Origin: Trichoplax sp. H2
Taxonomy: Eukaryota > Placozoa > Uniplacotomia > Trichoplacea
DNA: 64,000 bases
Assembly: GCA_003344405.1 (NCBI GenBank)
Contig: NOWV01000029.1
Location: 310,001-374,000, forward strand
Reading direction: 5' to 3'
The translations under genes were made by a program, and so were the position numbers. A model generated the notes under the pieces. The model had not been told where the DNA came from. It saw nothing but the letters and a program-made list of their open reading frames with translations, and did not search any database. Below, piece by piece: positions 13,141 to 25,700 of the stretch. The number at the start of each line of letters is the position of its first letter. The stretch's first letter is position 1.

Positions 13141-13512
13141 ACCGGTTGAATATCAATATCGTCCAACCTAGGCAGACTACTTTTGGCGTACATAGCAAGC
13201 ATGAAAGGCTATCACCATCCATGATAACAGTATGTAAACCATGGCTAAGACATACAGATCCGATCTAATGCAAAAATACCAGTCGATTTTAGCCATCAGT
13301 CTGTGATTCATTGACGTCCTGATGGATTGGTCAATTGGTCAAAAGAACGGACGATTGATATTGCTTATCCTTTTTCACCGATTGGCATGGATGGTAATGC
13401 GTCCATTTTCAATCCTAACCTACACACGATGTAGGAAATCGTACCCTAACACTTTCTATTGATAAACAAATTGCTTAAGCCTTGTCTCTACTCTACTTGT
13501 CGATGATGTAAT

Positions 13513-13539
13513 CGATGACGATGATGATGATGATGATGA
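13513..13539. repeat. GAT trinucleotide microsatellite
   Basis: A short run of GAT/GAC triplets. On the plus strand it could be read as an Asp tract ending in a short tail and a stop (about 20 codons later), but no upstream exon supports translation. Confidence 0.7.
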
Positions 13540-14512
13540 AAATCAAGTTGTCAAATCAACATCCATAATTGTCCAAGTGGACGCCATGCAAGCTTGCTGA
13601 TGTCAGATTTATGGACTACGATCATTTGCGCCATGTTGCATTCATTTTATAATCCATTGATAGACTAAGATAGACTTACAAGCGTAGATTCTGGTAGCAC
13701 TGCATCCTTGTTGGGCTGTATACTATGCAAATCCAATGGAATAAGGCAAAATTCCACCAAAGTCAGGCAGGAAAGGAAGAAATCGTCCGGCAGAAATTTG
13801 GAGCTTGGGCGGATCTTTTCTGCACTGAGGGGATCCACTTTCTCTCTCGTCTTCGATCTTATACTGTCTCTTGATGGTATCTTGGATGTTTCAGCATGTA
13901 TACTATCATTTGTATGCAATAGCAGACAGGCAAAAAGGACTATCTATTGTATGATACATGAGCTATGATACAGTCTATTCCATTGTAAACTCTGCTGAAA
14001 TGCCTATTGGATACGAGGCCTCAAGTTCTACACTATAGCGTTACGGTGGAGCTCTATATCGCCCCTTTTACAGTTGATACTGAAAACGCTCAAAATCAAT
14101 AAGTGTTTCGACTCAAAGTGGGGTCTAGACGCCGATCAACCAACTCGAACGCAATGCCATGTATGAGATGCACCATTAACCATGATGCCTATTTTCAACG
14201 CTGTAGAATCGACAGTCTAGTGTCGCATGTTGGACTTTCCTCTACGCAGTCTCTATAGCGTCTGGATAGAGGCGTGCTACCATCACAAGCCAACACCAAG
14301 CTAGCATCTCCATGGTAGCTTAGCAATCCGCTGCACAATCCACTCTCAAGAGCAGCTAGAAGCCATCCCTTCGCTTTAATCCTTGTCCTACAGCGGTGTT
14401 GCAGACTGTTCTAACTCTTGGAAGAGAAAAAGCCGATCGTAAAAGCTGCGTGTAAAGGTACAAGTGGCTAGCTTACAAGACCTCGGCAATATCTCTGCAA
14501 AAATTGTTGATC

Positions 14513-15606
14513 GCAATTTTAGGTATGCTAGGGTAGGGTAAGATCCTTCGTTGCAAGGCTAATCACATTTTACAGGCTTGCACAATAAATTGCATATGCT
14601 GAATTATAGTGTAAGTTAAGGAAGGGTATAAGGATATCCTGCAGCAGTCATTGATCGTAATTTTAGGTATGCTAGAGTAGGGTAAGATCCTTCGTTACAA
14701 GGCTAATCACATTTTACAGGCTTGCACAATAAATTATATATGCCGGATTATGGTGTCAGTTAAGGAAGGGTATAAGGATATCCTGCAGCAGCCATTGATC
14801 GTAATTTTAGGTATGCTAGAGTAGGGTAAGATCCTTCGTTGCAAGGCTAATCACATTTTACAGGCTTGCACAATAAATTACATATGCTGGATTATACTGT
14901 AAGTTAAGGAAGGGTATAAGGATACCCTGCAGCAGTCATTGATCGAAATTTTAGGTATGCTAGGGTAGTGCAAGATCCTTCGTTGCAAGGCTAATCACAT
15001 TTCACAGGGCTTGCACAGTAAATTACATAAATTGGATTATACTGTAAGTTAAAGAAGGGCATAAGGATATCCTGATCGCAATTTTAGGTATGCTAGAGTA
15101 GCGTAAGATCCTTCGTTGCTAGGCTAATTACATTTTACAGGCTTGCACAATAAATTACATATGCTGGATTATAGTGTAAGTTAAGGAAGGGTATAAGGAT
15201 ATCCTGATCGTTGATCGAAATTTTAGGTATGCTAGGGTAGTGCAAGATCCTTCGTTGCAAGGCTAATCACATTTCACAGGGCTTGCACAGCAAATTACAT
15301 ATGTTGGATTATACTGTAAGTTAAAGAAGGGCATAAGGATATCCTGATCGCAATTTTAGGTATGTTAGGGTAGCGTAAGATCCTTCGTTGCAAGGCTAAT
15401 CACATTTTACAGGCTTGCACAATAAATTACATATGCTGGATTATACTGTAAGTTAAGGAAGGCCATAAGGATATCCTGATCGAAATTTTAGGTATGCTAG
15501 GGTAGCGTCAGATCCTTCGTTGCATAGCTAATCACACTTTACAGCCTTGTACAATAAATTACATAGGCTGGATTATACTGTAACTTAAGGAAGGCCATAA
15601 GGATAC
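14513..15606. repeat. Eight-copy tandem satellite, unit 132-144 bp
   Basis: The landmark 'aggtatg' recurs at 14521, 14665, 14809, 14953, 15086, 15225, 15358 and 15490. The spacings are therefore 144, 144, 144, 133, 139, 133 and 132. Each unit contains 'aagatccttcgttgc', 'ggctaatcacattt', 'cttgcacaataaatt', 'ctggattatactgtaag' and 'aaggatatcctg'. The length change is due to the presence or absence of an 11-12 bp 'gcagcagtcatt'-type segment at the junction. Copies are very similar to one another, so the array is young or homogenised. No long ORF runs through it. Confidence 0.93.
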
Positions 15607-16700
15607 AATCAGTATTGTTGTTTCCATGTTGACGTCCATATTAGACCTCCATGGTAGCTTAGCAATCAGAATACATTCGGTATTGTTGTTTCGACGTTGA
15701 TGTCCATATTGCCAATATTTTTGAAATGATTCAGTAGCGATGCAGAAGCCATATTGATACACCAATGCAACAGGAGCTCGCATATACCGTGCCTGATCAG
15801 TAAACGCTAATACCCGATGCTTATACAGTACAGTATAACAAATTAGAAATACTCGACCATAGCTCACGGAATGGTATAAAAACACAATCAATGCTGTTAC
15901 TGCAATACTGACATGCATATCATCATCAATATTTTGAAATGATTCAATCATGTTGCTACAGCTATTACAATGTACATCAATGCATCTACAATCCTTATAG
16001 ACTCCATCATCAAACGCTAGAATATCCCGATGCTCATATAATCATTACAAGTCCTCAATCGTAACTCATTGAATGTCATAAAGATACATTCAAGGCAACT
16101 ACTTCGATGCTGACATACATATTGCTAATATTTTGAAAAGATTCTACAGTTATATACGAATGCATCAAGAATCTTCGTAGATCCAATCATCAAATGCTAA
16201 TATTGCCAAGCTATACAACAAATTAGAAATGTTCGACTATAACCTACAGAATGGTATAAAGACACAATCAATGCTGTTACTGCAATACTGACATGCATAT
16301 CATCATCAATATTTTGAAATGATTCAATCATGTTGCTACAGCTGTACATCAATGCATCTGCAATCCTTATTGACTCCATCATCAAACGCTAGAATATCCC
16401 GGTGCTCGTATAATCATTACAAGCCCTCAATCGTAACTCATTAAATATCATAAAGATACTTTCAAGGCAACTACTTTGATGCTAACATACATACGTATTA
16501 CCAATATTTCGAAAAAGGTTCTACACGATGCAGTAGTGATGTTACTACAGTTATACACAATCGCATCAATTGTATAAAGACACGATCAAATGCTGCTATT
16601 CCAATACTGACATGCATATTATCAATATATTGAAACGATTCATATTGCTATAGTTGTAGCAAATGTAAGTGTTTTAAAAACGCGTCTCAATTATCCAACG
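15607..16700. repeat. Diverged repeat block with a 380-bp duplication
   Basis: A segment starting near 15871 ('acacaatcaatgctgtta', 'ctgacatgcatatcatc', 'ttgaaatgattcaatc') recurs 380 bp later near 16251, including a following 'catcatcaaacgctagaa' and 'cctcaatcgtaactcatt' block. Weaker copies of the 'gctgacatacatatt...aatattttgaaa' core occur at about 15690, 16110, 16480 and 16600. The minus-strand ORFs 15559-15951 and 16197-16385 are paralogous because of this duplication, not because they are genes. Confidence 0.8.
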
Positions 16701-17100
16701 CCATAATATCCAATACTTATACAACTATTAGAACGCTCTATCATAGCTCATCCAATCCTATGCAGATACGCGCGCGTATAACCATGTTATCACTGCGATA
16801 TCGATCTGTTACGGCTAAAGTCCGAATGAAGAGTACACATAAATTAGAAGATTATTTTGCTAAGGAGAAAGAAAACAAGCTCCGTTTTAGTCCTATCCAG
16901 ACATATTACTAAACACTCCCTTACAGCAATAAAATCTATTAATTCAACTCTCCTATGACTTCCATACTGGTATACGCATGTTATCCGTATTCTCAAATGA
17001 TGCAATAACTACACTCTTATAATGTTCCTACAGTTACAAATGTTAAAATAATGCCATAATCGATCATAACCCATCGAATAGTATAGATACGATCCTATTA

Positions 17101-17395
17101 CTTTGATGCTGGCATAAATATTACTGATATTCTGAAATGATGCATGCCATCAAATATATCAATATAAAAGCGAGTTATTATCCATGTCATAATCAGCTTA
17201 TCCTTTTATGCTGGCATAAATGTTACCGATACTCTGAAACGATGCACGCCATGGAATATATTGATGTAAAAGTGAACTGTTAACCATGTCATAATCAGCT
17301 TATCCTTTTATGCTGGCATATATATTATCGATACTCTAAAATGATGCACGCTAGGGAATCTATCAATATAAAAGCGAATTGTTAACCATGTAACT
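17101..17395. repeat. Three-copy 102-bp tandem repeat
   Basis: The string 'tgctggcata' recurs at 17107, 17209 and 17311, a constant 102-bp period. Each unit continues with 'gata(t/c)tct(g/a)aaa(t/c)gatgca' and ends with an 'aaccatgtcataatcagctt'-like segment (partly missing in the last copy). It appears to be a diverged relative of the core in the preceding repeat block. Confidence 0.85.
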
Positions 17396-17586
17396 TTTAA
17401 CTAGGAATCACCTAACATCGAAGCCATGCAAACTGTTAGAATTTCGCTCCCAGTATTGCAGCGATTTCGAATGCTATCCACAACATCATGTCACAGCGCT
17501 GGAGAAAAATGGCGAATTAGGTATGTAATTTCTGATTCAATCATATTATCGTTATTACACCTAAATTATAGTAAATAAAATGAAAA

Positions 17587-18218
17587 ATGGTAGAGAGATC
17601 CATGTGGAACATCCGGAATCCACTTAGCATACAATTTGTTTCGTTAAACCATAGACGAAATCTTCCTCGAAGTGGCAACGAATACGGTCCGTTAACGGAA
17701 TTACCGGACTGGTCTTATGCAGGTAAAATAGACTTACTTTCACAAAAATCAATCTAATACTGCGAATTTTATACAATTACCAGAATCAATATCCGAAACA
17801 AGAAATCACATTGAGCTGTAGATTAAACAACCAATCTATCCATACGTGTACTATACTTATTGCTAATACTTATATACGTTATACACACAACTACACTATC
17901 ATAAGGACGACTTTATTAAAGCTACTGTTTAACAATAATACCGTAAAATTGGGAAGCTTTTAATCTATTTAATAATCCTGGTTCTTATACATTCTTACCA
18001 TCATGCAACATTAGATGGCCGACCAGGACCAATCTCAAAAGGACAAAAGAAAAGGGACTCAAAACAACAAGCCTTATCTGTACGTAAAGTTTAAGGAATT
18101 CGCAATAACTTCTTAAGTAATCGTAAAATTACCGCAATATCAAGATTATAATTTCTGTTTATAGGAACGAGTACAGCGCCTACTTAATGAAGTCGATACA
18201 GCAAAAGAGGAGAGTTGA
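17587..18218 (+). CDS. MRPL52: Mitochondrial ribosomal protein L52
   Basis: Three exons: 17587-17722, 18015-18079 and 18165-18218, in frame to 85 codons. The diagnostic block YGPLTELPDWSYA is split by the first intron from DGRPGPISKGQ and is nearly identical to the same block of animal mL52. The last exon (ERVQRLLNEVDTAKEES) matches the C-terminal helix. The N terminus is rich in Arg and hydrophobic residues without acidic residues, as expected of a mitochondrial targeting segment. Two in-frame starts are possible, 17587 and 17602; an in-frame TGA at 17581 rules out anything earlier within this exon. A possible 51-bp 5' UTR intron (17521-17571) has GTATGT and TATAG ends. The protein is shorter than human (about 123 residues), mostly at the C terminus. 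It would act in the large subunit of the mitoribosome. Confidence 0.88.
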
Positions 18219-19778
18219 TGTTCATTATGAGTCGATTACATCAACTAAGATTATTAATTGCAATGTTAAAAAATACTTGGCTACTTGTTGCGAAAGTTGA
18301 TAATGTCCATACCAAATTTTCTGTATGCTTTTTTTACAATATATCATATATTGTTCTTAATCTACTATTCTATTCCAGGAAGTCACCATAGTTTAATTTC
18401 CATTACTGAATTAAAATTAATGGCCTTTTGCATATATTATTGCATGACTCACAGTAAGCTAATTAGCAGCGACAGTTTTAGAAATTGTAGACTTTATTGT
18501 TGTTACTGAAAATAAAGTATCAATCAAGGATGATTGATCAATCCCTCCTACATCTAGTAATTATATATGCGCCTTTGCTTTAACATAGCTTCAATTGTTT
18601 TACATGTTAGCTTTAATTAAACTTTATAAGAAATAACGAATTAAATTAATTTACAAGATATAATATTATCTATGCTGCAAGTCATATTATCGTATGCGAT
18701 TTTATTCAGTGACTCAACAATTTATATTTGGCAATAAATTTTATCCACAAGTACCCTATAATACCTTATCTATTTTATTGCATAATAGATGCTATCATAA
18801 AAACTCAAGATTAGCATCTAACTGAAAAATCAGGATGATGCAATATATAAAGCAAGATATTTACATACCAATTACAGAGAACAATTTTCTTATAAAAATT
18901 GCCATCACTGCGATGATAAATCATCATAAACTGATATGCGATTACAATACGCTAGATCTAATGCAATATTTATCGTTTACCGTTAAAACTTGTGTTATTC
19001 TACAAATTATAGCAACATAATCTTAGCTATGTTTTCCAATTTTTAGCTCGATAAGAGAATACGATAAAGATATTAAAATTGTAGTAATTTGCTACCCCTG
19101 CCATGTAATATGGCTACCACCGAGTACTTCATAGTGATTCATATGAATTAAAATGAATAACATCTATCATTACTTTAATTAGATTAAAAACTTATTTATT
19201 CCAACAAGTCATAATGAAATCTATTATATTATATTTATAATAATTTATGTCAATCGTTTGAATTCTTCTTTTAACACAGAAAAATTGACCATTATTAAGC
19301 ACTAAAAATTATCTTTAATATATATATATCACTTCCCATGCCACCACAAATTTTAACATAGAAAGCAATACACAACAATCGTAATTGGTTTTACGATTGC
19401 AATCGAAATTTTCCTTATACCTTTCTATCAATGCAATTAATTCCTGCTTCTAACCTATTGCTATCTTCATATATTATAAATGACTAAGTATTTATCTAAC
19501 AATCCTACGACTACAATACTAACTCGTTTTAAAAGCTAACAAAGACGATCAACGTTTACTAAAAACACATATAATCCTCTACGTCCTGTTAACGAAAGTA
19601 GTTATTACGACATTTCACTTTTCACCGCCTTCGAACGCTGCAGATTCCCCAATGATGCATAATTTCTGCACTAGAAGTGTAAATCGGTCTAAAAAATATG
19701 TAAATAAGATATAAAATCAATTTAAAAAAATTTAAATTTAAACATTAAGCTCTAAAAGCAAAATCATATCAAATATCT
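18219..19778. other. Intergenic, 3' flanks of MRPL52 and the first SLC7 gene
   Basis: The sequence is AT-rich. ORFs 18285-18509 and 18835-19020 (+) have no splice context or recognisable product. A canonical AATAAA at 18511-18516 lies about 290 bases after the MRPL52 stop and could be its polyadenylation signal. Confidence 0.5.
18511..18516 (+). terminator. Candidate polyadenylation signal of MRPL52
   Basis: A canonical AATAAA hexamer on the coding strand downstream of the MRPL52 stop. In DNA this AT-rich such hexamers are common by chance, so the assignment is weak. Confidence 0.3.
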
Positions 19779-22700
19779 TCACTTAATCAATATAACCCTA
19801 TACAACTGGATTAAATAAGCTAAACGTTCTAGAGATAAAGAAGCTAATGTAGTTAGTCCATCAGTACCTGAATACTCGACCAAAACTTTCGGTTTAAAGT
19901 ATCCACGAATAAAAGCATAATAAACTGGAATTCCAGCTATAATAAATATGCTGGCAATTAAAGCTTCAACAGGGGCTTGAACAATAGGAGCAATAACCAA
20001 ATAGCAAGCGATTCCAACCATTATCATTGGAATTATTATAAAAACCTTTTAGAAAGACAATTAATTCATATATTAGCACAGAATATTATTACATTTCGAA
20101 AGCACGACCGCGATGATACTCTAAGTAGAGAGCTAACAAGCTCACCAGCATTTTCTTTCTTATAAAGTAAAGTCATTATCGATGAATTGACAAAAATTGA
20201 TGAGATTATTCCTCCTATGGCTACACTATCGTTAACTAACTTTAAATGGACGATCTGCATCAGGCATTCGTCGACGCAAGACGATTAAGCTTACAAACGT
20301 GGTGCCATAAAATAGCCATGCAGAAAAACTGAAATAATTGATTAGGGAATTGAAATCGTTTGGAATCAATAATATGATGGATATGAAGGCCTATTATAAA
20401 TAAAAATAAGCAATTGATTTAATCATTTGGAGTCGCTTAGGTGCAGCAGCGATAAATAGAGAAAAAAGCAGCTAATTTACTTGGAAGATTATTGCAGGCA
20501 TTGGAGTTAATCTATCTCTTTGAATCATAGATAGCACTTTAGGCAAATGACCTCGACGAGCAGCAACGAAATTCAATCTATACAAATAGATTCCAAAAAT
20601 ACTTATCGATTAATAGAGAATTTAATCGACGATAGATAGAATAGAGTTTTATTAAAATATTATCGCTTGTCGTATGCATATAATAATCAATCTTAAGAAA
20701 AGTATCCATATACCTGGCTGCCCCAAAAGAACTTCCATTACATGCACCAAATGTTGAGAATGCAACAAACATGGGTACTAGCCAAGGTACCTGGCCAATA
20801 ATTCGATCAGCAACAGACTAGAATCGATAGTAAAGAAAGTATAAATTAAAAATAATATCCTTGATAACTGACGGCAATATTATTATGTACTAACCGATGC
20901 AACTGCAGCCGATTCTAGAATCTCTTGTCTTGTTAAAACAGTAAAATAAGTAACGTTAACGGTGATATAAATAACCGTTACAAGAGGGATACCAATCAAG
21001 GCCGCACGAGGAAGATTTCTATTAGTTTATAAATTTAAGTAGGAATACATCAATCATCATAGTGGTAAAGCTTACCATTGGATCAATACAAATGTCACCA
21101 TTTGCTATTTTAAGTTATTCTATTACTTCGCTACCATAAAAATGTTAATACCTATTTTGATAAGAAAAATGAAAAAATATCAATGATAAATTCAACATGT
21201 TCTTACCTTTGCGGTTGTTTTAGCTCTTCGATAGCAAAATTTAAGTTATTCCTAAGATCAACATAATACCAAATGAAATTTCATACAATCACGTATTAAT
21301 GGCAAATTAATAAATTTTATTTTAAACATACCAGCCATCGTAGGCCCATAATCCCTGATAAAATGCAAGAGCAACAACGGCTGCATTAGTCTCGGTACCT
21401 TCCCAGCTGCTTTGAAAATTTTGTACTCTCCCTATATTAGTTTTAAGAGGCGATTCAATACACCTTCATCATTTCGATAATTAGTTGTAACTTGATAGAT
21501 ATAGATATTTTATCTCAATTTTTTATCAGTTCTGGTGATATTAATCCAATATTTATATTTATTACTTTTTAATTTACAACGAGGAAGAATGTTGCACCGT
21601 ACTTATATTTCGGAGGTGAGAATTAGTAGCAACTTTGTAAGCCAAATTTATAGCTATAATATATTTACCTCGCCCCAATTCCACAAATCCAATAATAACC
21701 AACCCAAATACGGCAATCAGCTTGGCAACGGTAAAAATATCCTGCAATTTCGTTGCCCATTTAACACTATAGCAATTGATGAACGCAATGGTAGCTATAA
21801 AATGAGATCATGAAGTTAAGATTAAAAATCCACAACTGATCATTTAAGCAGCCACTTTATCCCTTAGGTACTATACAAAGGGTTTATTTTATTGACTTTC
21901 TGTGTACAATTATTGCATGTTATTCTAGAAAGTAAATTAAATATTAATATTGCATAGAAAAATGAATGCTCATTAAAGAATTATAACTAGGTCACAGAAT
22001 TTCTTCATATATTATAAATTTCGACTACTTAAACAACTTTGATAATCAATTTTCTTCTATAATTATAGTTATGATACAAGAACAAAAGAAGAATTACGTA
22101 TACGTAAGGGGATATTTTTTACAATTAATAAAAATAAGTCATACAATGTAGAGGATTATATATATATATAAAAAAGCATGATAAATTGTTAACCATCGAC
22201 ACTGCTCTACTTATACGCTTAAACAGTTACGGAAAGACCTTTCCAACGATCTTATAGCTACCCGCATATTGATAAGTAAAACATCAATTATTTATTTATT
22301 ATATAATAAACAGTTCTTTATGAATAATATAGGATTGATAGAGTGATGAATTTCAATATTTTATACTGTGGATTCGGTCCTATTTGTAAATATCTTTGAG
22401 CTTAGGATCGGTATAGCGTTTACGATCAATCGATTTCAAATACTTTTATGCCGGTCGTGCCGACAAAATTCTAAATTTACTACATCAACTTTGTAGGGAA
22501 ATGTTACATAAATGATCAATTTATAACTTTAATCAGTTTGCATATGGCTTATAGACTGCTTGTTCCTATGGGCTAAATCTTTAATTTTATTAAATAGATT
22601 GATTAAAAGATCATAAAGAACCACATTTTGTTTACTGGAAGTATTTCAAATTCCCTTTCAGCTTTAAATTGATTTTGAATATTTCTTTACTCGTCACAGC

Positions 22701-25700
22701 AATATATGGCATTTTAATTCAATTAAGTTACTTTTAATAGAGAAAAGAACTTTAAGCTATAGATTACTGATTCATTCATTATAGCTCAATAGCCGTATAA
22801 TATGTATTTTAAACTCTATTTAGCTTTAAAATTAATTCTGAGCGCCTTTAAACTCATCAATCGCTAAAATCCTTTCTTAATTTAGTTACGGTACCGATAG
22901 TAGAAGAGATATTTATACTGTAAAGTACAAACCTAATCGAATCACTTCTGATATTTATTGATTGAATATTATCGGATGAGTCTTTTAATTTTAATTTTAT
23001 AAATTAATTTGTCATGCACTGATCCAACGATCAAGAATACAAATTGGCACTGGAAATACCTCTCTATATCAAATGAAGAGTGAATGTCTATCATCGCAAT
23101 CAAAATATTCTCCCGAATGTAAGAATTTTAATAAGTGAAAACTTGCTGGCTATTCTACTAAGGGGAGAATCTATCCAAGGTTGCATGTCAATAAAATGAT
23201 TCGATAATTATTGTAGTATTAATTTTTAATACTATAATATCTCATGGTAGGTTAATATGAGAAAATTCTTGCTTTGTCATGATGATGATAAGATCGTACA
23301 GTGCATAATAATTACAATAGCAAAATTAGATAGTATTAGATAAGCAGTCGAATGATAACAGCAATCATGATAGAACAAGATAATGCTTAGTGGTACTAGT
23401 AGTAAAGTACTTATTGACTTTGTATCCCTTAAAACCCTTCCTTTAATATCAATTCAATTTTGAATAACCTATTAAATTACTTTCTTGGATGATAAAAGGT
23501 GTAGTGAAATTAATTGGTAATGATAAATACTGTTTACATATTCATCAACATATGTAAAACGGAATAAAACAATTACTACGCCCCTCGCTTGGCTACCCAC
23601 TAAGGATATTTAGAAATTATTCATAAACTAAAATCTAAGTAAACACGGTAGTAAAGAAAACTACATACTGTTATAGATTTTAGTTTACTTGCAACTGTTG
23701 TTTACGAATAACATAATTACTCCCGGTTTTAACTGCAGAGGATATTGTAAGGATATTTAATAAACAAAGGTTGCATGGCTAACTTTACGATCATGTAATA
23801 CGAGTATATGTCCTATATAATTGAACATCTGATTGCAAGATAAAAGATGATAAATGTAGTAAATATTCTGTCATTGTAACACTCTGGTAAGAGTAATAAC
23901 AAGAAATGAGCTTACAGTAGAGTAACTGCTATAATTATTGATTTATAAATAGCAGATTTTCCATGTTTATAAATAAAATATAGAGAAGCTACAAGACTAG
24001 CATAATTCCAGAATATAAATAAAAAAATCGACTATGGACTGTCAATGTACAATATGTCACCGTACTTTCCTTATTCTCTATCGAATTGTTTAAGCCTAAT
24101 GTAAATTCTTTTAAGATTTAAATCGCAGAAATCTCTCCTATGCATGTAAGCAGTAGATCATTGTATTAAGAAAGCCCTATGATACAAAAAAGAATATTTC
24201 TGCAAGACTATCAAACTAATTAAGGCCGGCGGTAGATTATTACACTCAGGAAATCTGAGAATAAATTTTGATTAATTTTATCAAACTATCAATATTTTCG
24301 TGGATTTAAACTATAGTTCAGAGATTTCAGATTTTGCTAACTCGGAAAAAGTAGCAATAAAGAAAGCTAATAGCGAATTGACTATTACAAAAGAAGCTTC
24401 TCACCGTGCATTCAGTATTATGGTATGAAGAGTTCTAACAAGTAATCTAGAAATTCTAGGTCAAGCCTAATCAAGGCCAATAGTATTACTAAAGAAAATG
24501 GGATAATAAATTTAGCTAAATCCTGATCTTTAACGTCGGATGTTGAAAAGCCAATGTAAACTATTTTCATAGCTAAATAAGGTATTCAGCTATGTAGCAG
24601 ATAGATAGTTTCTGGAAATTACAGCCAGGAATTAAGCTATAATATAGCTATACGGGAATAATAAAATATGACGAAAAAATTAATAGTAATCGTGATGAAA
24701 TAAATCAAATTTGATACTAACGATGAACTACTCATACTGCTCGGTCTAAAAGCCGTGATATATCTAGCCTTTAAACCCCTTATATTCAATAGCTAATATA
24801 AGCTATTTTAATGTAAGATTAGAACGTTTCATAAGTACAGTATCGAAGAAAAAATTTAAACCAGTAAGTAATAAAATAGACGCTGATAAATCTAAAGGGA
24901 GCAGTAAAATAGCTGAAATAGGTTTAAGAAAGGGTTAGAGTTGAAAATTTTATAAACTTTCCACATAGAGTTGGTAACCGTTGTCAATTCGAAGCGGAAA
25001 GGATTTAACAACAACAAGATAATAAAAAAGAACTTCTTATTTTGCTAAAATAGGCTTAAAGGACGAATACTAAAATTTTAATTTATATCATTGCAAAGTT
25101 GAAGTTCTTAACAGACCCTAGAGACTGTATCTAACAATAAAAGTGAGAAAAGAAATTATACTTCATAATGAAGTAACAAAAATTGACGTACTAAAATAAT
25201 TTTGAAATAAACGAAATAAAAATGAATAGTAAATTTTATTCTATATTTGACAGGTATAGTGTTGAATTATATGAATATTGGAGAGAAAATCACAATCACT
25301 GACTATCGGATAAGTGACAAATAAATGTACCATTTTAGTGCTAATAAATGAGTACAGAAGAGTAGTAGAATCTTAAGTTATGTGGTTACTAAGTGAGCGT
25401 TTATCGGGACCACTTAACACTAATATTGAAACTAGGAGAGCTAGAGAGGAAATGATAATCAATAATTAAGCGATAAAATGGACAGACTATAGTAAATATA
25501 ATACAGAAATGGATTTATGATTGAAGTAGCCAATTTTAATCCTTTTCTATTGGATGTTGGGTACCCATATTTAATTGTAAAGGTGTGAAAGCGAGAGAAG
25601 AAATTGCTTTGATCAAAAACTAGGCGATAACATGGATATCGATCATAATGTTGAAATAGACCAAACGCCGAAATAGTTTTTACTCGATCTTGAATACTTC

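Larger units (their letters stand above)
12672..14512. other. Intergenic DNA upstream of SAC1; first SAC1 exon expected here
   Basis: The acceptor at 12671 requires an upstream exon ending with two bases of a split codon, but no ATG-plus-donor candidate fitted well. From about 13.3 to 14.5 kb the sequence is noticeably less AT-rich than the surrounding DNA and holds overlapping ORFs on both strands (13665-13919 on -, 13708-13968 on +). Their products resemble nothing I recognise, and I treat them as non-coding. A perfect hairpin and a GAT microsatellite are listed separately. Confidence 0.5.

Noticed and set aside
13665-13968. Overlapping ORFs on both strands in GC-richer DNA
   Set aside because: Both frames are open over the same bases, as expected from low stop-codon density; no domain or splice context is seen.
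15559-16385. Two related minus-strand ORFs (15559-15951, 16197-16385) as a small gene family
   Set aside because: Their similarity follows from the 380-bp non-coding duplication; no splice sites or family resemblance support translation.
14513-17395. CRISPR-like array
   Set aside because: Units are contiguous repeats of 102-144 bp with no unique spacers, in eukaryotic DNA.
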